From Hofstenia miamia (lineage: Eukaryota > Xenacoelomorpha > Acoela), in assembly GCA_004352715.1 (NCBI GenBank), contig SCFE01000111.1, positions 828,467 through 892,466 of the forward strand: DNA of 64,000 nucleotides, written 5' to 3'. A model generated the notes under the pieces. That model searched no databases. It was not told the DNA's origin and worked only from the letters and a program-made list of their open reading frames with translations. Position 1 is the stretch's first letter. Each line of letters starts with the position of its first letter. The translations under genes were made by a program, and so were the position numbers. Positions 48,401 through 58,301 of the stretch are shown here, piece after piece.

Positions 48401-51122
48401 GCTAATTTTAATTATGGAATTAAAGAACATTTTTCATTTGTGCTGCAAATTAAACTATGAAATCATATTACAAAGGACTTGAATTAGCTTTTTTGCAACA
48501 TTTCATGTGTTGAAATATATTTCTGGGGATATGTTGTTTAAACATTGCCTAATTTTTTATTCTTAGGCTTATACTTGATAGTGAATGAGCTTTTACATTT
48601 CCCTAGTGCAAATTGATACATGGTTTATTAGACAAATTAAATGAGATCACGAAAGCACATTTATGTTTTTAAAATTTCATAGATACATTCTAAATTAACT
48701 TTAATTTAAAAAATTTTAATTTTAACTTCTGATTTTTTCACCAATTTCTTAAAGTTTTCTATCTCTCAACATGAAATGTTTATAAAAATTTGGGAAAATA
48801 TTTATTTTGTAATATGTTGAATATTTTGATGCATGTTTACGTACAGTGTAACTCAATTTATCTTAAATATTTCTCGATGAAGGGCATACATGTATGTAAC
48901 ATATTTAGAGCAATATTCTTTGCTATTAAATTTTTAGCAATTAGAAGCTAGTAATCAAACGTCACAATTTTTAATTGAATAATCGGTTATAATTTCAACT
49001 TGACAATTATGCAATAATAGTTCTTTAATGTTATTCATTTCTATTCATGAAAAGTAAATTAGAATATATCCCTGGGAACTTTTATAAAGAATGATTTTCA
49101 AGATAAAAGCATTTGCTATAATTGATTTCTGTGTTACTATGAACATTTTTGCATAAAAACATGTGAATTACAATTTTTATATCTCACAGTTATATTCATT
49201 AAAAATAATCGCAAGATTATAATAGGCAATGTTAGACGAATGTTACTTCTTAAATAATATATGCAGATTAGGGAATTAATGGTTTTTTCCATTCTTTTGT
49301 TGATTTCTAAATTTAAAATAAAGTTGCTTTTGATTTGGTTCCAAAATATTAAAAGATCTTATATAAAAGAATTATGACCACTAAACTTTTGGTTATCTAG
49401 TCATTTGGAAGAGCGCCATTCCTTGAATCATTTATATGCTAAGTATGTAAATTCCTTAAAATTTGTTGTTAAATTTAAGTGCTGGTTTCATTATGTGATA
49501 AATTTGTTAGGTGATGAGATAAAATTTACTAAGCTTTCTATAAGTTTATTGAACTTCATTAGTACAAAAACCAAAATTAGATTCCCCTTTTTTTCTGAAT
49601 AGACACACTGATTCACGCAAGAGGTTTTGAGTAAAGGCAAGCACCGATTGATATTATTTTTAATACCTCTCCTGCTTATAAGTTGTATGTGTACCTGAAA
49701 CTTGCCCATACCATCTGAAGACTCGTAGGTTCAATTTACAACAACGAAATTAATTAATAACTAAATACTAACCATACGAAACGAGTAAGTTTTTGACGGT
49801 GGTAACCTGCATTAACCTGTGTGTAGGTGTTTAAATAATACTTTTAATATTTCACATTTGTTAGGTAGAATCATGTTGTACTAAGAAAAAAAATTTCAAT
49901 ACCGATATAAATTAAATTTAATTATTTTCTAATCACGAGAAGCCTCTTTAAATGCGAAGTAAGATAGACAAGATCTCTTATCTACGCCATAAGGGATTGC
50001 TATATTTTGAAAACGCATTAAGATATCAAGAAACAAGAGAATACAACAAACATAAAACGTTTCCGAGCGTCTTCAAACATTTTAAAGAGAATTTGCTAAC
50101 AATGTTCCCATGAAGAGTGATCAATTACTTGAAATGGATTTTTGCATTAAAGTTTTACTCGCTTTTTTATTCTTTGCCTGTCCCCTTCCGTACCAGTAAT
50201 AGTGGTAAATTTATCCGTTCTTTGTTTGGAATCCACCCCTTGGCTACGGTCTTGGCTGGTGGAAAATACCAATGTTGCATAAAAATCATGATGCTTTCCA
50301 GACGGTTAGGACAATTTACTTGACCAATCAAGAACTTGGTCAAGGCTCAATGCACTAATTAATTCAAAAAGTTCAATTCATAATTACATTTCACAACAGA
50401 AATATGTTCTAAGAATTTTGATTTTTTTCAATGCAAGCACCACTTCGCATCTTTAAGATTTTAATAAAAATTATATCCCGAAGTGTTTTTCAAAAATGTT
50501 TATATGATTCAAATCGTTTTCACATCATAATCGGGACAATCAGAGCTTTATTCTATTTCCTTCGGTTTCAAGCTAAATATAAATTCTATTCGTGCTGAAA
50601 ATTTAAGAGGGTTACTAGGTTTCATTGATTGTCACTGAAATTCTAGCCTTGTATATCATTAGATATTTTTTAACTAGATATTTATTTACATTTATAGATT
50701 ATAGTAAGAAAATGTTTCCCTATCAAAACACTGCAACCTAAAGATTTGACATCCAAAATTTATAAGTTTGTAGAGATGGAAGACTGCTAAAAATGGATAT
50801 TAAATTACTTCATATAAAATTACGAATATAGCAAAATGAAATTGACAAAACTCAAATTTGGTTTTAAGCCCAGTAGCTTAGCCTGTGCTTTACAATAAAA
50901 GTAGGCAAAATCAATTAAAGCCTTTTGTCTATCTTGATTAGCGCTGTATTGTGCGTTAGAGAAATATTTGCATACAAATGAAAGCAACCTACCCAGGATA
51001 TAAATTTAAAAGACGCTCCTTATGAATGTCACTTAAGATCCATTCATCGTTTTGGGTGTAAAACTCTGTGGAATAGTTGTACGGCATTATGTCAATTTCT
51101 TTAACAGGGAACGTCCATGATC
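37122..51122 (-). CDS. nicotinic acetylcholine receptor-like cys-loop channel subunit (partial gene, four exons seen)
   Basis: Four exons on the minus strand, in order 50993-51122, 43865-43971, 39695-39997 and 37122-37435, carry the end of the ligand-binding domain, M2, M3 plus loop, and M4. The last three join in phase: M2 exon ends TTG G, next starts GT; that ends AAC T, last starts CA. M2 begins GEKIALNVTILLALAV and is followed by ENMPPSS. Glu at -1' and 20', Thr 6' and Leu 9' are the set of cation-selective receptors. The subunit would assemble as a pentamer in the plasma membrane. The M1 exon, expected in 43972-50992, and all exons 5' of 51122 were not found. The part where alpha subunits have two adjacent Cys (after DEWILSDIHKERLLNLY) reads PG, so I infer a non-alpha or divergent subunit. 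The span also includes a misplaced duplicate (38645-39408). Confidence 0.85.
38645..39408 (-). repeat. misplaced near-identical copy of 51088-51854
   Basis: Starts at a single N (38644) after a (TA)n tract. It matches 51088-51854 apart from one extra A in an A-run of the latter and differences in the terminal TA/CATA tract. It includes the first 35 bases of the ligand-binding exon (38645-38679), cut off at the N. It sits between the M3 and M4 exons, where that exon makes no sense. Confidence 0.9.
39390..39446. repeat. (TA)n(CATA)n microsatellite
   Basis: TA dinucleotides with CATACATA units. The equivalent tract of the other copy is at 51841-51881, with a different unit count. Confidence 0.95.
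39695..39997 (-). CDS. receptor exon: M3 helix and cytoplasmic loop
   Basis: Acceptor GCCTAG|GTCAAT, donor AAACT|GTAAGT. Reads GQFFLTQICCVASAIFCNAF, VLAMYHSIPRPVPK (the post-M3 motif, VLNxHHR..MP in relatives), then a Cys- and Ser-containing loop of about 60 residues. Plus-strand frames over the same bases are shadows. Confidence 0.9.
40000..43864 (-). other. receptor intron between the M2 and M3 exons
   Basis: About 3.9 kb of AT-rich sequence. No exon-like or mobile-element coding block was recognised on either strand. Confidence 0.6.
43865..43971 (-). CDS. receptor exon: M2 pore helix
   Basis: Acceptor TTATTTAG|TGGTGAA, donor TTGG|GTAATA. Thirty-five whole codons give GEKIALNVTILLALAV, NSVMINENMPPSS and QSTPIL. 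This is the pore-lining helix and the M2-M3 linker start. It has no useful ATG and is missed by ATG-based ORF lists. Confidence 0.92.
46963..47214 (+). CDS. unassigned open frame, probably not a gene
   Basis: Eighty-three codons starting MYLIYNREISATAYFF. No domain recognised. It abuts a LINE fragment on the other strand and may be its antisense or decayed continuation. Confidence 0.12.
   Translation: MYLIYNREISATAYFFASSSRYSDSLKYNSFVVVKRSNFTNQTIDEVAVGDLPMSIYNHIYPHKVEINLDFKLSIEDRKHSIK
47280..47465 (-). pseudogene. LINE reverse-transcriptase fragment
   Basis: On the minus strand LKLNSDKTQCNIFSS is followed, after a stop, by CVKYLGVLIDNNWKLE. The N-x-x-K-T and VKYLGV-ID blocks are the well-known late part of non-LTR reverse transcriptases (CR1, jockey and relatives). 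Broken by stops and short, so only a dead fragment. Confidence 0.75.
50167..50346 (-). CDS. protein-like open frame, unidentified
   Basis: A 59-codon minus-strand stretch includes HWYFPPAKTVAKGWIPNKER and LPLLLVRKGTGKE, with little of the Asn/Ile/Lys bias of chance frames in this AT-rich DNA. No start or clear splice sites, no family recognised. It may belong to a mobile element. It is inside a receptor intron. Confidence 0.25.
   Translation of the reverse strand, partial: ALTKFLIGQVNCPNRLESIMIFMQHWYFPPAKTVAKGWIPNKERINLPLLLVRKGTGKE
50993..51122 (-). CDS. receptor exon: end of ligand-binding domain
   Basis: Acceptor ATTTTAG|GATCATGG, donor CCTGG|GTAGGT. With one base from the previous exon it reads G, SWTFPVKEIDIM, then DEWILSDIHKERLLNLYPG, matching the KFGSW and NGEW blocks between the cys-loop and loop C. 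No adjacent Cys pair is seen. Confidence 0.85.
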
Positions 51123-51840
51123 CTAAAATATGAAAGAGATGCTAAAGATACGCTAACTTTTATAAAAAAGCTTTCAAATATAATTTAAGAAAAAATTTCA
51201 TATTTTTCTAATTACTAAACGGAGTTAGGCAATTTGCAAAGATTAATAGGTTTATTAAGGAAAAAATTAACGAAATAAAAGTACGATTTATTAAAATTAA
51301 TAAAACAGGCTAACTTATTTAAACAAGTTCTTATGGCTAATCTCTTATTAGTAAATTTAATAAAAAATGGTAAGACTTAATATACGAGATTTCTCCCAAA
51401 ACTAATTCATTCCAATTAAGTTTCATCGAGATTTAAGAATTTTATGGAAACTTAACATTAATATGGGGATGTGTACATTACCCTTACTTTTAAAACTAAT
51501 TAGGTTCTGTCGCTCTGGTCATCCCGCAAATTTGATATCCACCGAGGCAGTTTTAGTACAACTATATGCCAGATTGTAAGTAAATATTCAGTCTAATAAA
51601 ATTATGAAGGCAATTTTACCCCTAAGTACTGAAATAATAGGGCATAATTATGGTTATTTTATTGCATCCTTTCTCTATAAATAGTTTTCACATTAATGAA
51701 TATATTTACCCTATAAAATTGCAAATTATTACTGTAACTGTGAGCTTTCTTTTACTAAAAATGTTTAGGAAATTATTAATTGTGGTTTGAGAGAATATCC
51801 TGAAAGGGAAAAGTGCTAGGAATTATGAACAGTAAAAAGG

Positions 51841-51854
<14 letters not shown>
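51088..51854 (-). repeat. source copy of the duplicated receptor segment
   Basis: Contains most of the ligand-binding exon (to 51122) and the intron upstream of it, and is continuous with unique sequence on both sides, so it is probably the true locus. A near-identical copy is at 38645-39408. Confidence 0.85.
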
Positions 51855-51884
<30 letters not shown>

Positions 51885-52304
51885 TTTATCGGATAAAAGC
51901 AAACCTCAAATTGAAATATTGAAAAAGACGCCTTACATTATGGCTTAGAAAGTTTTGAGTTGCAATTAATCTTAAACAGAATTAAACTACAACTTGTACT
52001 ACAAACAAATTTTGAAAAACATACATACATTTTATGCATAATTTGAGATTTGTGTAATGCCATTTTTTTGAAATGCAAACATTTTTCATTGAGTTACACA
52101 ATCACTAACCATTAGCTAAAATTTTCACAATTGTATCTATAAATTCATAAGCATTAGAAGTATTTACGTTGTCTATTTGTAATATTCCAATTACATTGAT
52201 GAAATCTCAGTATAGAATAGCAAAATAATGGGATTTGTATAGGGCTTAGGCAGTAATATTTTTGAAATTTGGGAAAACTTTGAACTTCTAAAAAAATTTG
52301 ACTT
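51855..52304. other. (TA)n tract and AT-rich spacer before the piggyBac element
   Basis: The TA/CATA tract ends near 51881; the remainder is AT-rich with no domain. It is probably intron of the minus-strand receptor gene. Confidence 0.4.
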
Positions 52305-52308
52305 TTAA

Positions 52309-52518
52309 CACTAGAACTACCGGCGGTGTCAATTGACACCTGAGCCTTACTTCTCTATCGTTTATTCTTGTTGTATGATATTTATAGGTAATTGCTTTCA
52401 GGCCTGTGAATGAATAATGATGGGGTATATATACATGGTATATATTAGATTGTAACGTTAAAAGTTTTTGCTGTGGACACTTGTACCCCAAGAACTACCA
52501 ACGGTGTCAATTGACACC
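52309..52518. repeat. piggyBac left end: TIR, palindrome, inner repeat, palindrome
   Basis: Order: TIR 52309-52321, palindrome 52325-52340, inner inverted repeat 52484-52500, palindrome 52503-52518. These are probable transposase recognition sites. Confidence 0.9.
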
Positions 52519-52756
52519 TCAATATATTCGGCTACTTTTAGATGCTTATCTATCAAATCTTGTGAGTGAAATGCAAGATTTGTCTCTCATATATACACAC
52601 ATTTCATGACAGCAGTTTGCCCTGTAAGCATCTTGGGGAGTTATCGAATGAGCGTGTATCATTGTGAGCCAATCAGGATCGACGATTAGTCGTTAGCGAG
52701 CTGTGATACTGCACACTGCATACTCGCTATCATCTTGCTGGTGTGCAGTACGATTC

Positions 52757-54476
52757 ATGTCGAGACCTCGCAGATACACGGCTCAGAGAGCTCTTGAAGT
52801 ACTATCGCAATACAATGAAAGCGATACTGATTCGGAAAACGAGGAAATACCAGAAGATGTGAGACAAGAACTAGATCAAGCTTCAGAATATAATGGTAAG
52901 ACATGCTTCAATATTTGATATGTTGGGCGATATACTAAAACCGATTTTCTTTTTAGGAGATAGCGACCAGTACTCGGCGAATAATTCAGAAGAAGAGGAA
53001 GGTGAGGAGATGGAGATCGAACAAACTCAAGCTGAAGAATCTTATGTTGCTCGTGATGGTACTACTTGGGTGAGACTGTCTGGTAGGCCTAGTGACTTAC
53101 ACACACCAGCTTCGTCTTCTTCCGAAAACATTATTCACACTGCACCAGGTCCATCGAGCTCTTCTAGGCGCAAAATAAGTAGTGTGATCACATCATTTCT
53201 CCAAATAGTAGATGAAGCGATGTTTAGAAAGATTCATGCTTGTACTGTTGCTCATGCCAGATCTGCGAATGACACAAAATTCGAAATTTCATTGGAAGAC
53301 ATTTATTCTTTCGTAGGTCTGCTCTTTGCAAGAGGTGTCTTTATTGCAAAGAATGAGCCACTTGATTCGTTGTGGTCAAACGAGTACGGTAGAAACATAT
53401 TCAAGTCTACCATGTCACGAAATAAATTTCAGTTTATAATGAAACATTTACGGTTTGATGAGAAAAGCACACGCTCAGAGAGGCGTCAAACTGATAAATT
53501 TTGTCCTATTAGAGAGTTATGGACGCGATTTGTTGAGAATTCCCAGTCAGCTTTCAATCCTTCAGCTGAGCTAACCGTAGATGAACAATTATTTCCAATG
53601 AAATCAAGGTGCCCATTTATTCAATTCATCCCTACCAAACCCGACAAATATGGTTCCAAGTTCTGGTTATTATGCGACGCAATTGAAAGATACATCTATA
53701 ATGCTCAGCCATACTTAGGCAAGGTTGAAACTGAAAATCGTCGAGGAATGCAACTTGGAGAGTTTGTTGTGATGAAACTTCTCGAAAAGTATTTCGGTGG
53801 AGGCTATAATGTCACCACAGATAGTTTTTTCACTAGCCTCTCATTGTCAAGGAATCTTTTGAGCAAAAACATCACCCTAGTTGGAACGATGAAGTCTAAT
53901 CGCCGTGAAATTCCTCCGGTGTTGCATCATGAGAAAGAGAAGCCTGTCAAAACTTTCTTGGCTGCCAAGGTTCCATCTGAGAAGTCTTGTCTCTTTTCGT
54001 ATAAAGCAAAGAAGGACAAAAATGTTATCTTATTGTCTTCCTTCCATTCTACCGCATCCATGATAGATGATGTCCCAGAAGTCATTCGTTCTTACAATAA
54101 TACCAAATATGGTGTTGACACTGTCGATCAAATGGCAAGACAGTACAGCACCAAAAGTTCTTCTCGTCGCTGGCCTTTTCAAATCTTTTGCAACATGCTT
54201 GATCTTGCCGCAATAAATTCACACACACTGTTCAAGGAAGTTTGCGGTTCGAACATGAGCAGGAGAGACTACCTGATCACCATGGCAAACGAGTTGATTG
54301 CACTATCTCCAAAACCAGAGATAAAAGCTAGCAAGACTCCAAAACACACAGAACAATCGAACAAACGCGTGAAATGTAGACTGTGCAAAATAAACTGTAC
54401 ACGTTCTTCGTGCATTCACTGCGAAAAGTTTGTATGTGGATCATGTACGAACATTGTATGTAAAGAGTGTTCCTAG
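52757..54476 (+). CDS. piggyBac transposase with a 61-bp intron
   Basis: Exon 1 (52757-52895) begins MSRPRRYTAQRALEVLSQ and ends one base into a Gly codon; the intron is 52896-52956 (AATG|GTAAGA ... TTTTTAG|GAGATAG); exon 2 runs 52957-54476. The product is 552 residues, close to the family norm. An acidic N-terminal part is followed by the DDE domain: LTVDEQLF (Asp about 255), VTTDSFF (Asp about 335) and YGVDTVDQM (Asp about 434 and 437), with spacing like that of the founding piggyBac enzyme. The C-terminus has the cysteine-rich zinc-binding domain (CRLCKINC, CIHC, CGSC, CKEC). The enzyme would cut and paste the element at TTAA without footprint. An alternative ATG at 52893 lies at the exon 1 end and inside the intron and would give a wrong N-terminus. 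Confidence 0.93.
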
Positions 54477-54797
54477 ATTATCAAATGTATTCCATTGGTA
54501 GAATAGAAACGTGTTCTCATTTTTCTATTGTGTGGTTTTGTTTTTTATCAATGCATTCAACCGGGTTTATAAGTATACATGTTATCATAATTTACCCATA
54601 TGGATTTCAAGAAAATATGATAAAATATCATTTTACAGAAGAAATTCGTATTAATTGCATGTATTGAGTACTCAGTAAATTGCATAAAAGCAGCAATATC
54701 TGGGAAAATATGTTATAGAATTATGTAAAATACAACTAAGATAAATGTCCCAAAGATATAAAATGAAATCATACTTCTATCTAGATTAAAAGCATTA

Positions 54798-54856
54798 GGT
54801 GTCAATTGACACCTCATGGTAGTTCTTGGGGTATAAAAATCATGGTAGTTCTAGTG
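54798..54856. repeat. piggyBac right end: palindrome, inner repeat, TIR
   Basis: Palindrome 54798-54813, inner repeat 54817-54833, TIR 54844-54856. It is more compact than the left end, as is usual for asymmetric piggyBac ends. Confidence 0.9.
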
Positions 54857-54860
54857 TTAA

Positions 54861-55599
54861 TAAAGTTGAGAATAAAAATGATATTGCTATTTCAAGGTTT
54901 TTCGGTACAAAATTAGCGTTTCAACTAAAAACGTAACACAAAATTTAAATGTTCAGCAAAATTCTAACATAGGAGTCAAAATTCAAATTTAAAATTAAAA
55001 TTCTTACAAAATACTGGATCTAAATGTTCATGAAAATACTGAAAGGCGCTAGCATAACATTTAATACTTCAAAATATGGGCAAGGAATTTTGTTTTAATA
55101 TTTTTTACAATATATTTTTAATAAGAGCATTTATCAGTTGGACAACATCAATTTTGAAAAAAAATGCACTCTCAAATTAATGTTTCCGAAAGCTAATATG
55201 AAATGGAAAAAAATTGAAGACACATAGAAGAATTCTAAAAATAGTTTCAGATAGTCAATGAAAAGATCTTTAAAAAATTTAGTATAATTTTTTGAGCTTT
55301 GCATTTTTAAATCTATAAATTAGAAATTTCTTGTTTTTGCATTTAGAAAATTGATATATTCAGGGAGACATTTAGCGAAAAAATTAGCAATTACGACCAG
55401 AATTTCTGTGCTTCAATTTCTTCATATGGTTAGGTATGGTTCTGCATAAGTTTGCGTAGCACATCTCATTTTTCTGGGATTTGATTTGCGCTTTTATCAA
55501 ATATTAACTTGCAAATAGTTTTCCTAGATCAATTTCAATATAAATGTTAGTTTTCAAACTATTAAGTTTGTTCAATTGCTTTAGCAATGCCCTATATAT
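54861..55599. other. AT-rich spacer after the piggyBac element
   Basis: No gene or repeat recognised. Confidence 0.5.
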
Positions 55600-55796
55600 T
55601 CTTTAGCAATATTGTCATAATGACGTGTTTAAGACATTTACTAAGGGTTTAAAAACATTTAGAAGACGTTTTACAACATTGAGAAATGTTTAGGAATGGG
55701 TTTTATAAGAAGAAGGCGTATCTTAAAACCTCTTAAAAATTAGAACGTGTTATACCACTAAAGGACGGATATAAAATGTATATTGTTTATTGGGTA
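55600..55796. mobile_element. diverged relative of the intron-1 MITE
   Basis: Shares the right terminus (ATTGTTTATTGGGTA) and the degenerate AGAAGACGTTTTA / AACGTGTTATACCA interior style of the element at 19406-19692. The left end is too diverged to fix, so the start is approximate. Confidence 0.5.
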
Positions 55797-56026
55797 GAGT
55801 GTAAAAATTTTTTAAAATATCCGAGGTTTTTAACCTGCTCACTAATTGATATCTTAGAATATTGAAGAATCCAATTCCCAAAGAATCTCTAACAGCCACG
55901 ACTTTTTGCTATTAATCTGTTGTGATAACCATTAACATTTTTAAGGCATTAGACACTCTTCATAAGAATGAAAAGCCAGCATTACACGAAAATTTTGCGT
56001 ATTTTTGGTTTTGTAGATAACATTCT

Positions 56027-56030
<4 letters not shown>

Positions 56031-56061
<31 letters not shown>

Positions 56062-56172
56062 NNNNNNNNNNNNNNNNNNNNNNNNNNNNNNNNNNNNNNN
56101 NNNNNNNNNNNNNNNNNNNNNNNNNNNNNNNNNNNNNNNNNNNNNNNNNNNNNNNNNNNNATATATATATAT
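56031..56172. other. assembly gap (56062-56160) inside a (TA)n tract
   Basis: TA repeats run into 99 N bases and continue on the other side. Open frames across it are artefacts. Confidence 0.97.
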
Positions 56173-56846
56173 TGCAACTTGTTTTATAATACTTGGAAAT
56201 AAAATGTACTTTTGAAGTTTTGTACGTTTAAAATTTTTTGGGAATTCATGGTTTTCAGAACTATAAATCATGGCATGATGAAATAGAACACGTGATGCTA
56301 ATTTACCCCAGCATCCATGCACAATCCCAGGTCGGAGTTGCCTTGTGAACATTCACTGTATAACTCACTGAAACGCATTATTACAGGACAAGTTTTAATT
56401 AATTAAAACTCCATTTGCAAAATATAATATATACATTTATAATCTTCGAATTGCATACCCTAGTGCAGAGTTGTGACTATCTAAATTAGCAAAAGTCAAT
56501 TACTCATGATTAAATTACAATTTCCTAAATATAAGAGCTTAAAATCGTCTTCCATCACCGTCATAGTCAATATTTGCTTAAATTTCAATATAGGAAGGAA
56601 ACTTGGTATGCGAGCCATCTAATAACAAAATATATTTTCAGTTTCATTGATAATTCAAAACCTGACATTCATGTATAAATGCAACGGCCGTCTCGTAAAA
56701 TTCGATTATAAGAGGCAGCGGTACACACAATGTAAACATTGCACCGTCGAAATATATAAACAATAAGTCGCTATTGAAGCATTTGTTATCTGTCTACGAC
56801 ACCATTAATGCGGTTTGTAAGTTACTTTTCATTGTTTTTCTGATTA
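56173..56846. other. AT-rich spacer
   Basis: The minus-strand frame near 56220-56352 contains RQLRPGIVHGCWGKLASR but has no recognised domain. Nothing else stands out. Confidence 0.4.
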
Positions 56847-56999
56847 TATATATATATATATATAAGTAGTTTTTAAAAACAATTATAGTGCATCAGTAAT
56901 AGTAGGGCACGGTGTTATGAAAATTTTTGGGGTCAGTTCGGTTCGGTGCGGTATCACTGAAAATACCGCGGTATCGTTTCGGTATCGGTATGACTAGAC

Positions 57000-57032
<33 letters not shown>
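56847..57032. repeat. (TA)n tracts around a GGTATCGG-type repeat block
   Basis: TA tracts at about 56847-56864 and 57001-57032 bracket 56905-56998, which is rich in CGGTATCGG, CGGTTCGGTGCGG and TACCGCGGTATCG. Such GGTATCGG phrases are common near the ends of some hAT-type elements. No complete element could be defined. Confidence 0.5.
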
Positions 57033-57033
<1 letters not shown>

Positions 57034-57095
57034 CTACTACTAAATGTCTTCTATTCGCTATTAATATAACGATCTATAAATTTAACAAAAATAAG

Positions 57096-57317
57096 TTATT
57101 TATAAAAAGTTCTTATTATTCTGCAATTATTGCAGAAACAAGATAAAAACCAGGAGCAAACATTATCAGTGGTGAAATACTCCTTAACATGAAATTCCAT
57201 GAATCTGATAAGTTGGTTTTTAAATGCATAAGGTTTATCGAAAATATCAACAGAAGTANCATACACAGAGCTCCACTCAGCTTTTGCTAAGAAAGTATTC
57301 AACTGAACAGCATCCAT
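57096..57317 (-). pseudogene. probable LINE ORF2 fragment (endonuclease to RT linker)
   Basis: MDAVQLNTFLAKAEWSSVY, a codon holding the single N at 57259, then TSVDIFDKPYAFKNQLIRF and HVKEYF resemble the stretch between endonuclease and reverse transcriptase of CR1-like elements (W-S, D-x-A-Y-x-F, ending near APLK in relatives). Short, with no flanking domains seen. The match is by pattern only. Confidence 0.45.
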
Positions 57318-58119
57318 TTTTTTTCTACACTAGACGGAGCATATAGAATCATAGTCTTAAATAATATCAATTATATGGATTTTTATATTGGACGCTACTG
57401 ACCGCCTATTATAAATATATTTTCTCAACAAGGCACCTCTTAACCCTGAAGTTTAATAATCATGAATAGATTTGGCAAATCATGGTGACCTAGAAATGGG
57501 TTACGAGCAACACAATACTAATAACCGCGTTATCATGATAAAATATCCTGATGTCCTACATATCCCATAATTATTGGGAAATTTCTCTTTCAAGTATGTA
57601 TCTAGCTAGCTCATTTTTTGTATAATTATAAAAGTGGAGACGCAATATAATGTTTGATTGGCTGCTGCACGTAGTAACATTGACAGGCGATCTTAGCATT
57701 CAGTTGAAAAGAGGTGTTAACTACAAAGACCCAATAATCTGCTGTAGCAACCTCAAGTTACTTGTAACGTTACTACTATCTTACTAGTCAGTATACTTAC
57801 TCGTATGTAGTAACCAGACAACTTTATTTATGAGGCAAAATGTCACTTTAACACTTAATTGACGTGACTTTATTAACTCATCCTTTTCATGAAAATAAAA
57901 GAGAGTAAACTGGAAAAATCTGCGAATGTGTTAATTGAATTTGATTTAAAGTCATGTTTTTAATTATTTCTGCAAAAATGTTTAGCAAATAATTATTTAA
58001 ATATGTCCAAGGTTAAATATTATTGTAATTTTAACTGTAAATCATGTATATTCTTAAAACTATGATTACTTTTGAATGAAATTCGTTCCAAACCATTTTA
58101 ATAGGAAGTGCTAATGTGG

Positions 58120-58152
<33 letters not shown>

Positions 58153-58301
58153 NCACATTGTATTTTCCTTCAATTGACAAATTCTATAGAAAAGGTACCA
58201 AATAAATATGATCTTTTCAATATGTAAACCTATTCGTAGAAAATAAATTTAATGAACAAAGGATATTGAAGAAATTCATATATTGATAACAAACAATTTA
58301 G
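57318..58301. other. spacer or intron upstream of the LRAT-like exon
   Basis: Should hold the 5' exon(s) of the LRAT-like gene, but none was recognised. A (TA)n tract and single N (58123-58153) interrupt it. Confidence 0.4.

Larger units (their letters stand above)
43972..50992 (-). other. receptor introns flanking the unlocated M1 exon
   Basis: About 7 kb that should contain the M1 exon. It also holds a LINE reverse-transcriptase scrap (47280-47465), an unassigned plus-strand frame at 46963-47214 and a protein-like minus-strand frame at 50167-50346. Confidence 0.5.
52309..54856 (+). mobile_element. full-length piggyBac transposon
   Basis: The 13-bp terminal inverted repeats CACTAGAACTACC (52309-52321) and GGTAGTTCTAGTG (54844-54856) are perfect, and each is flanked by TTAA (52305-52308, 54857-54860), the target of this superfamily. 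A second inverted pair of 17 bp, TACCCCAAGAACTACCA (52484-52500) and its complement (54817-54833), lies inside. GGTGTCAATTGACACC, a perfect 16-bp palindrome, is at 52325-52340, 52503-52518 and 54798-54813. The transposase gene inside has no disabling change that I can see, so the copy looks young and possibly mobile. Confidence 0.95.

Noticed and set aside
52893-52956. Start of the piggyBac transposase at the ATG of 52893
   Set aside because: The bases lie at the exon 1 end and in an intron; the spliced form from 52757 gives a contiguous acidic N-terminus and the expected length.
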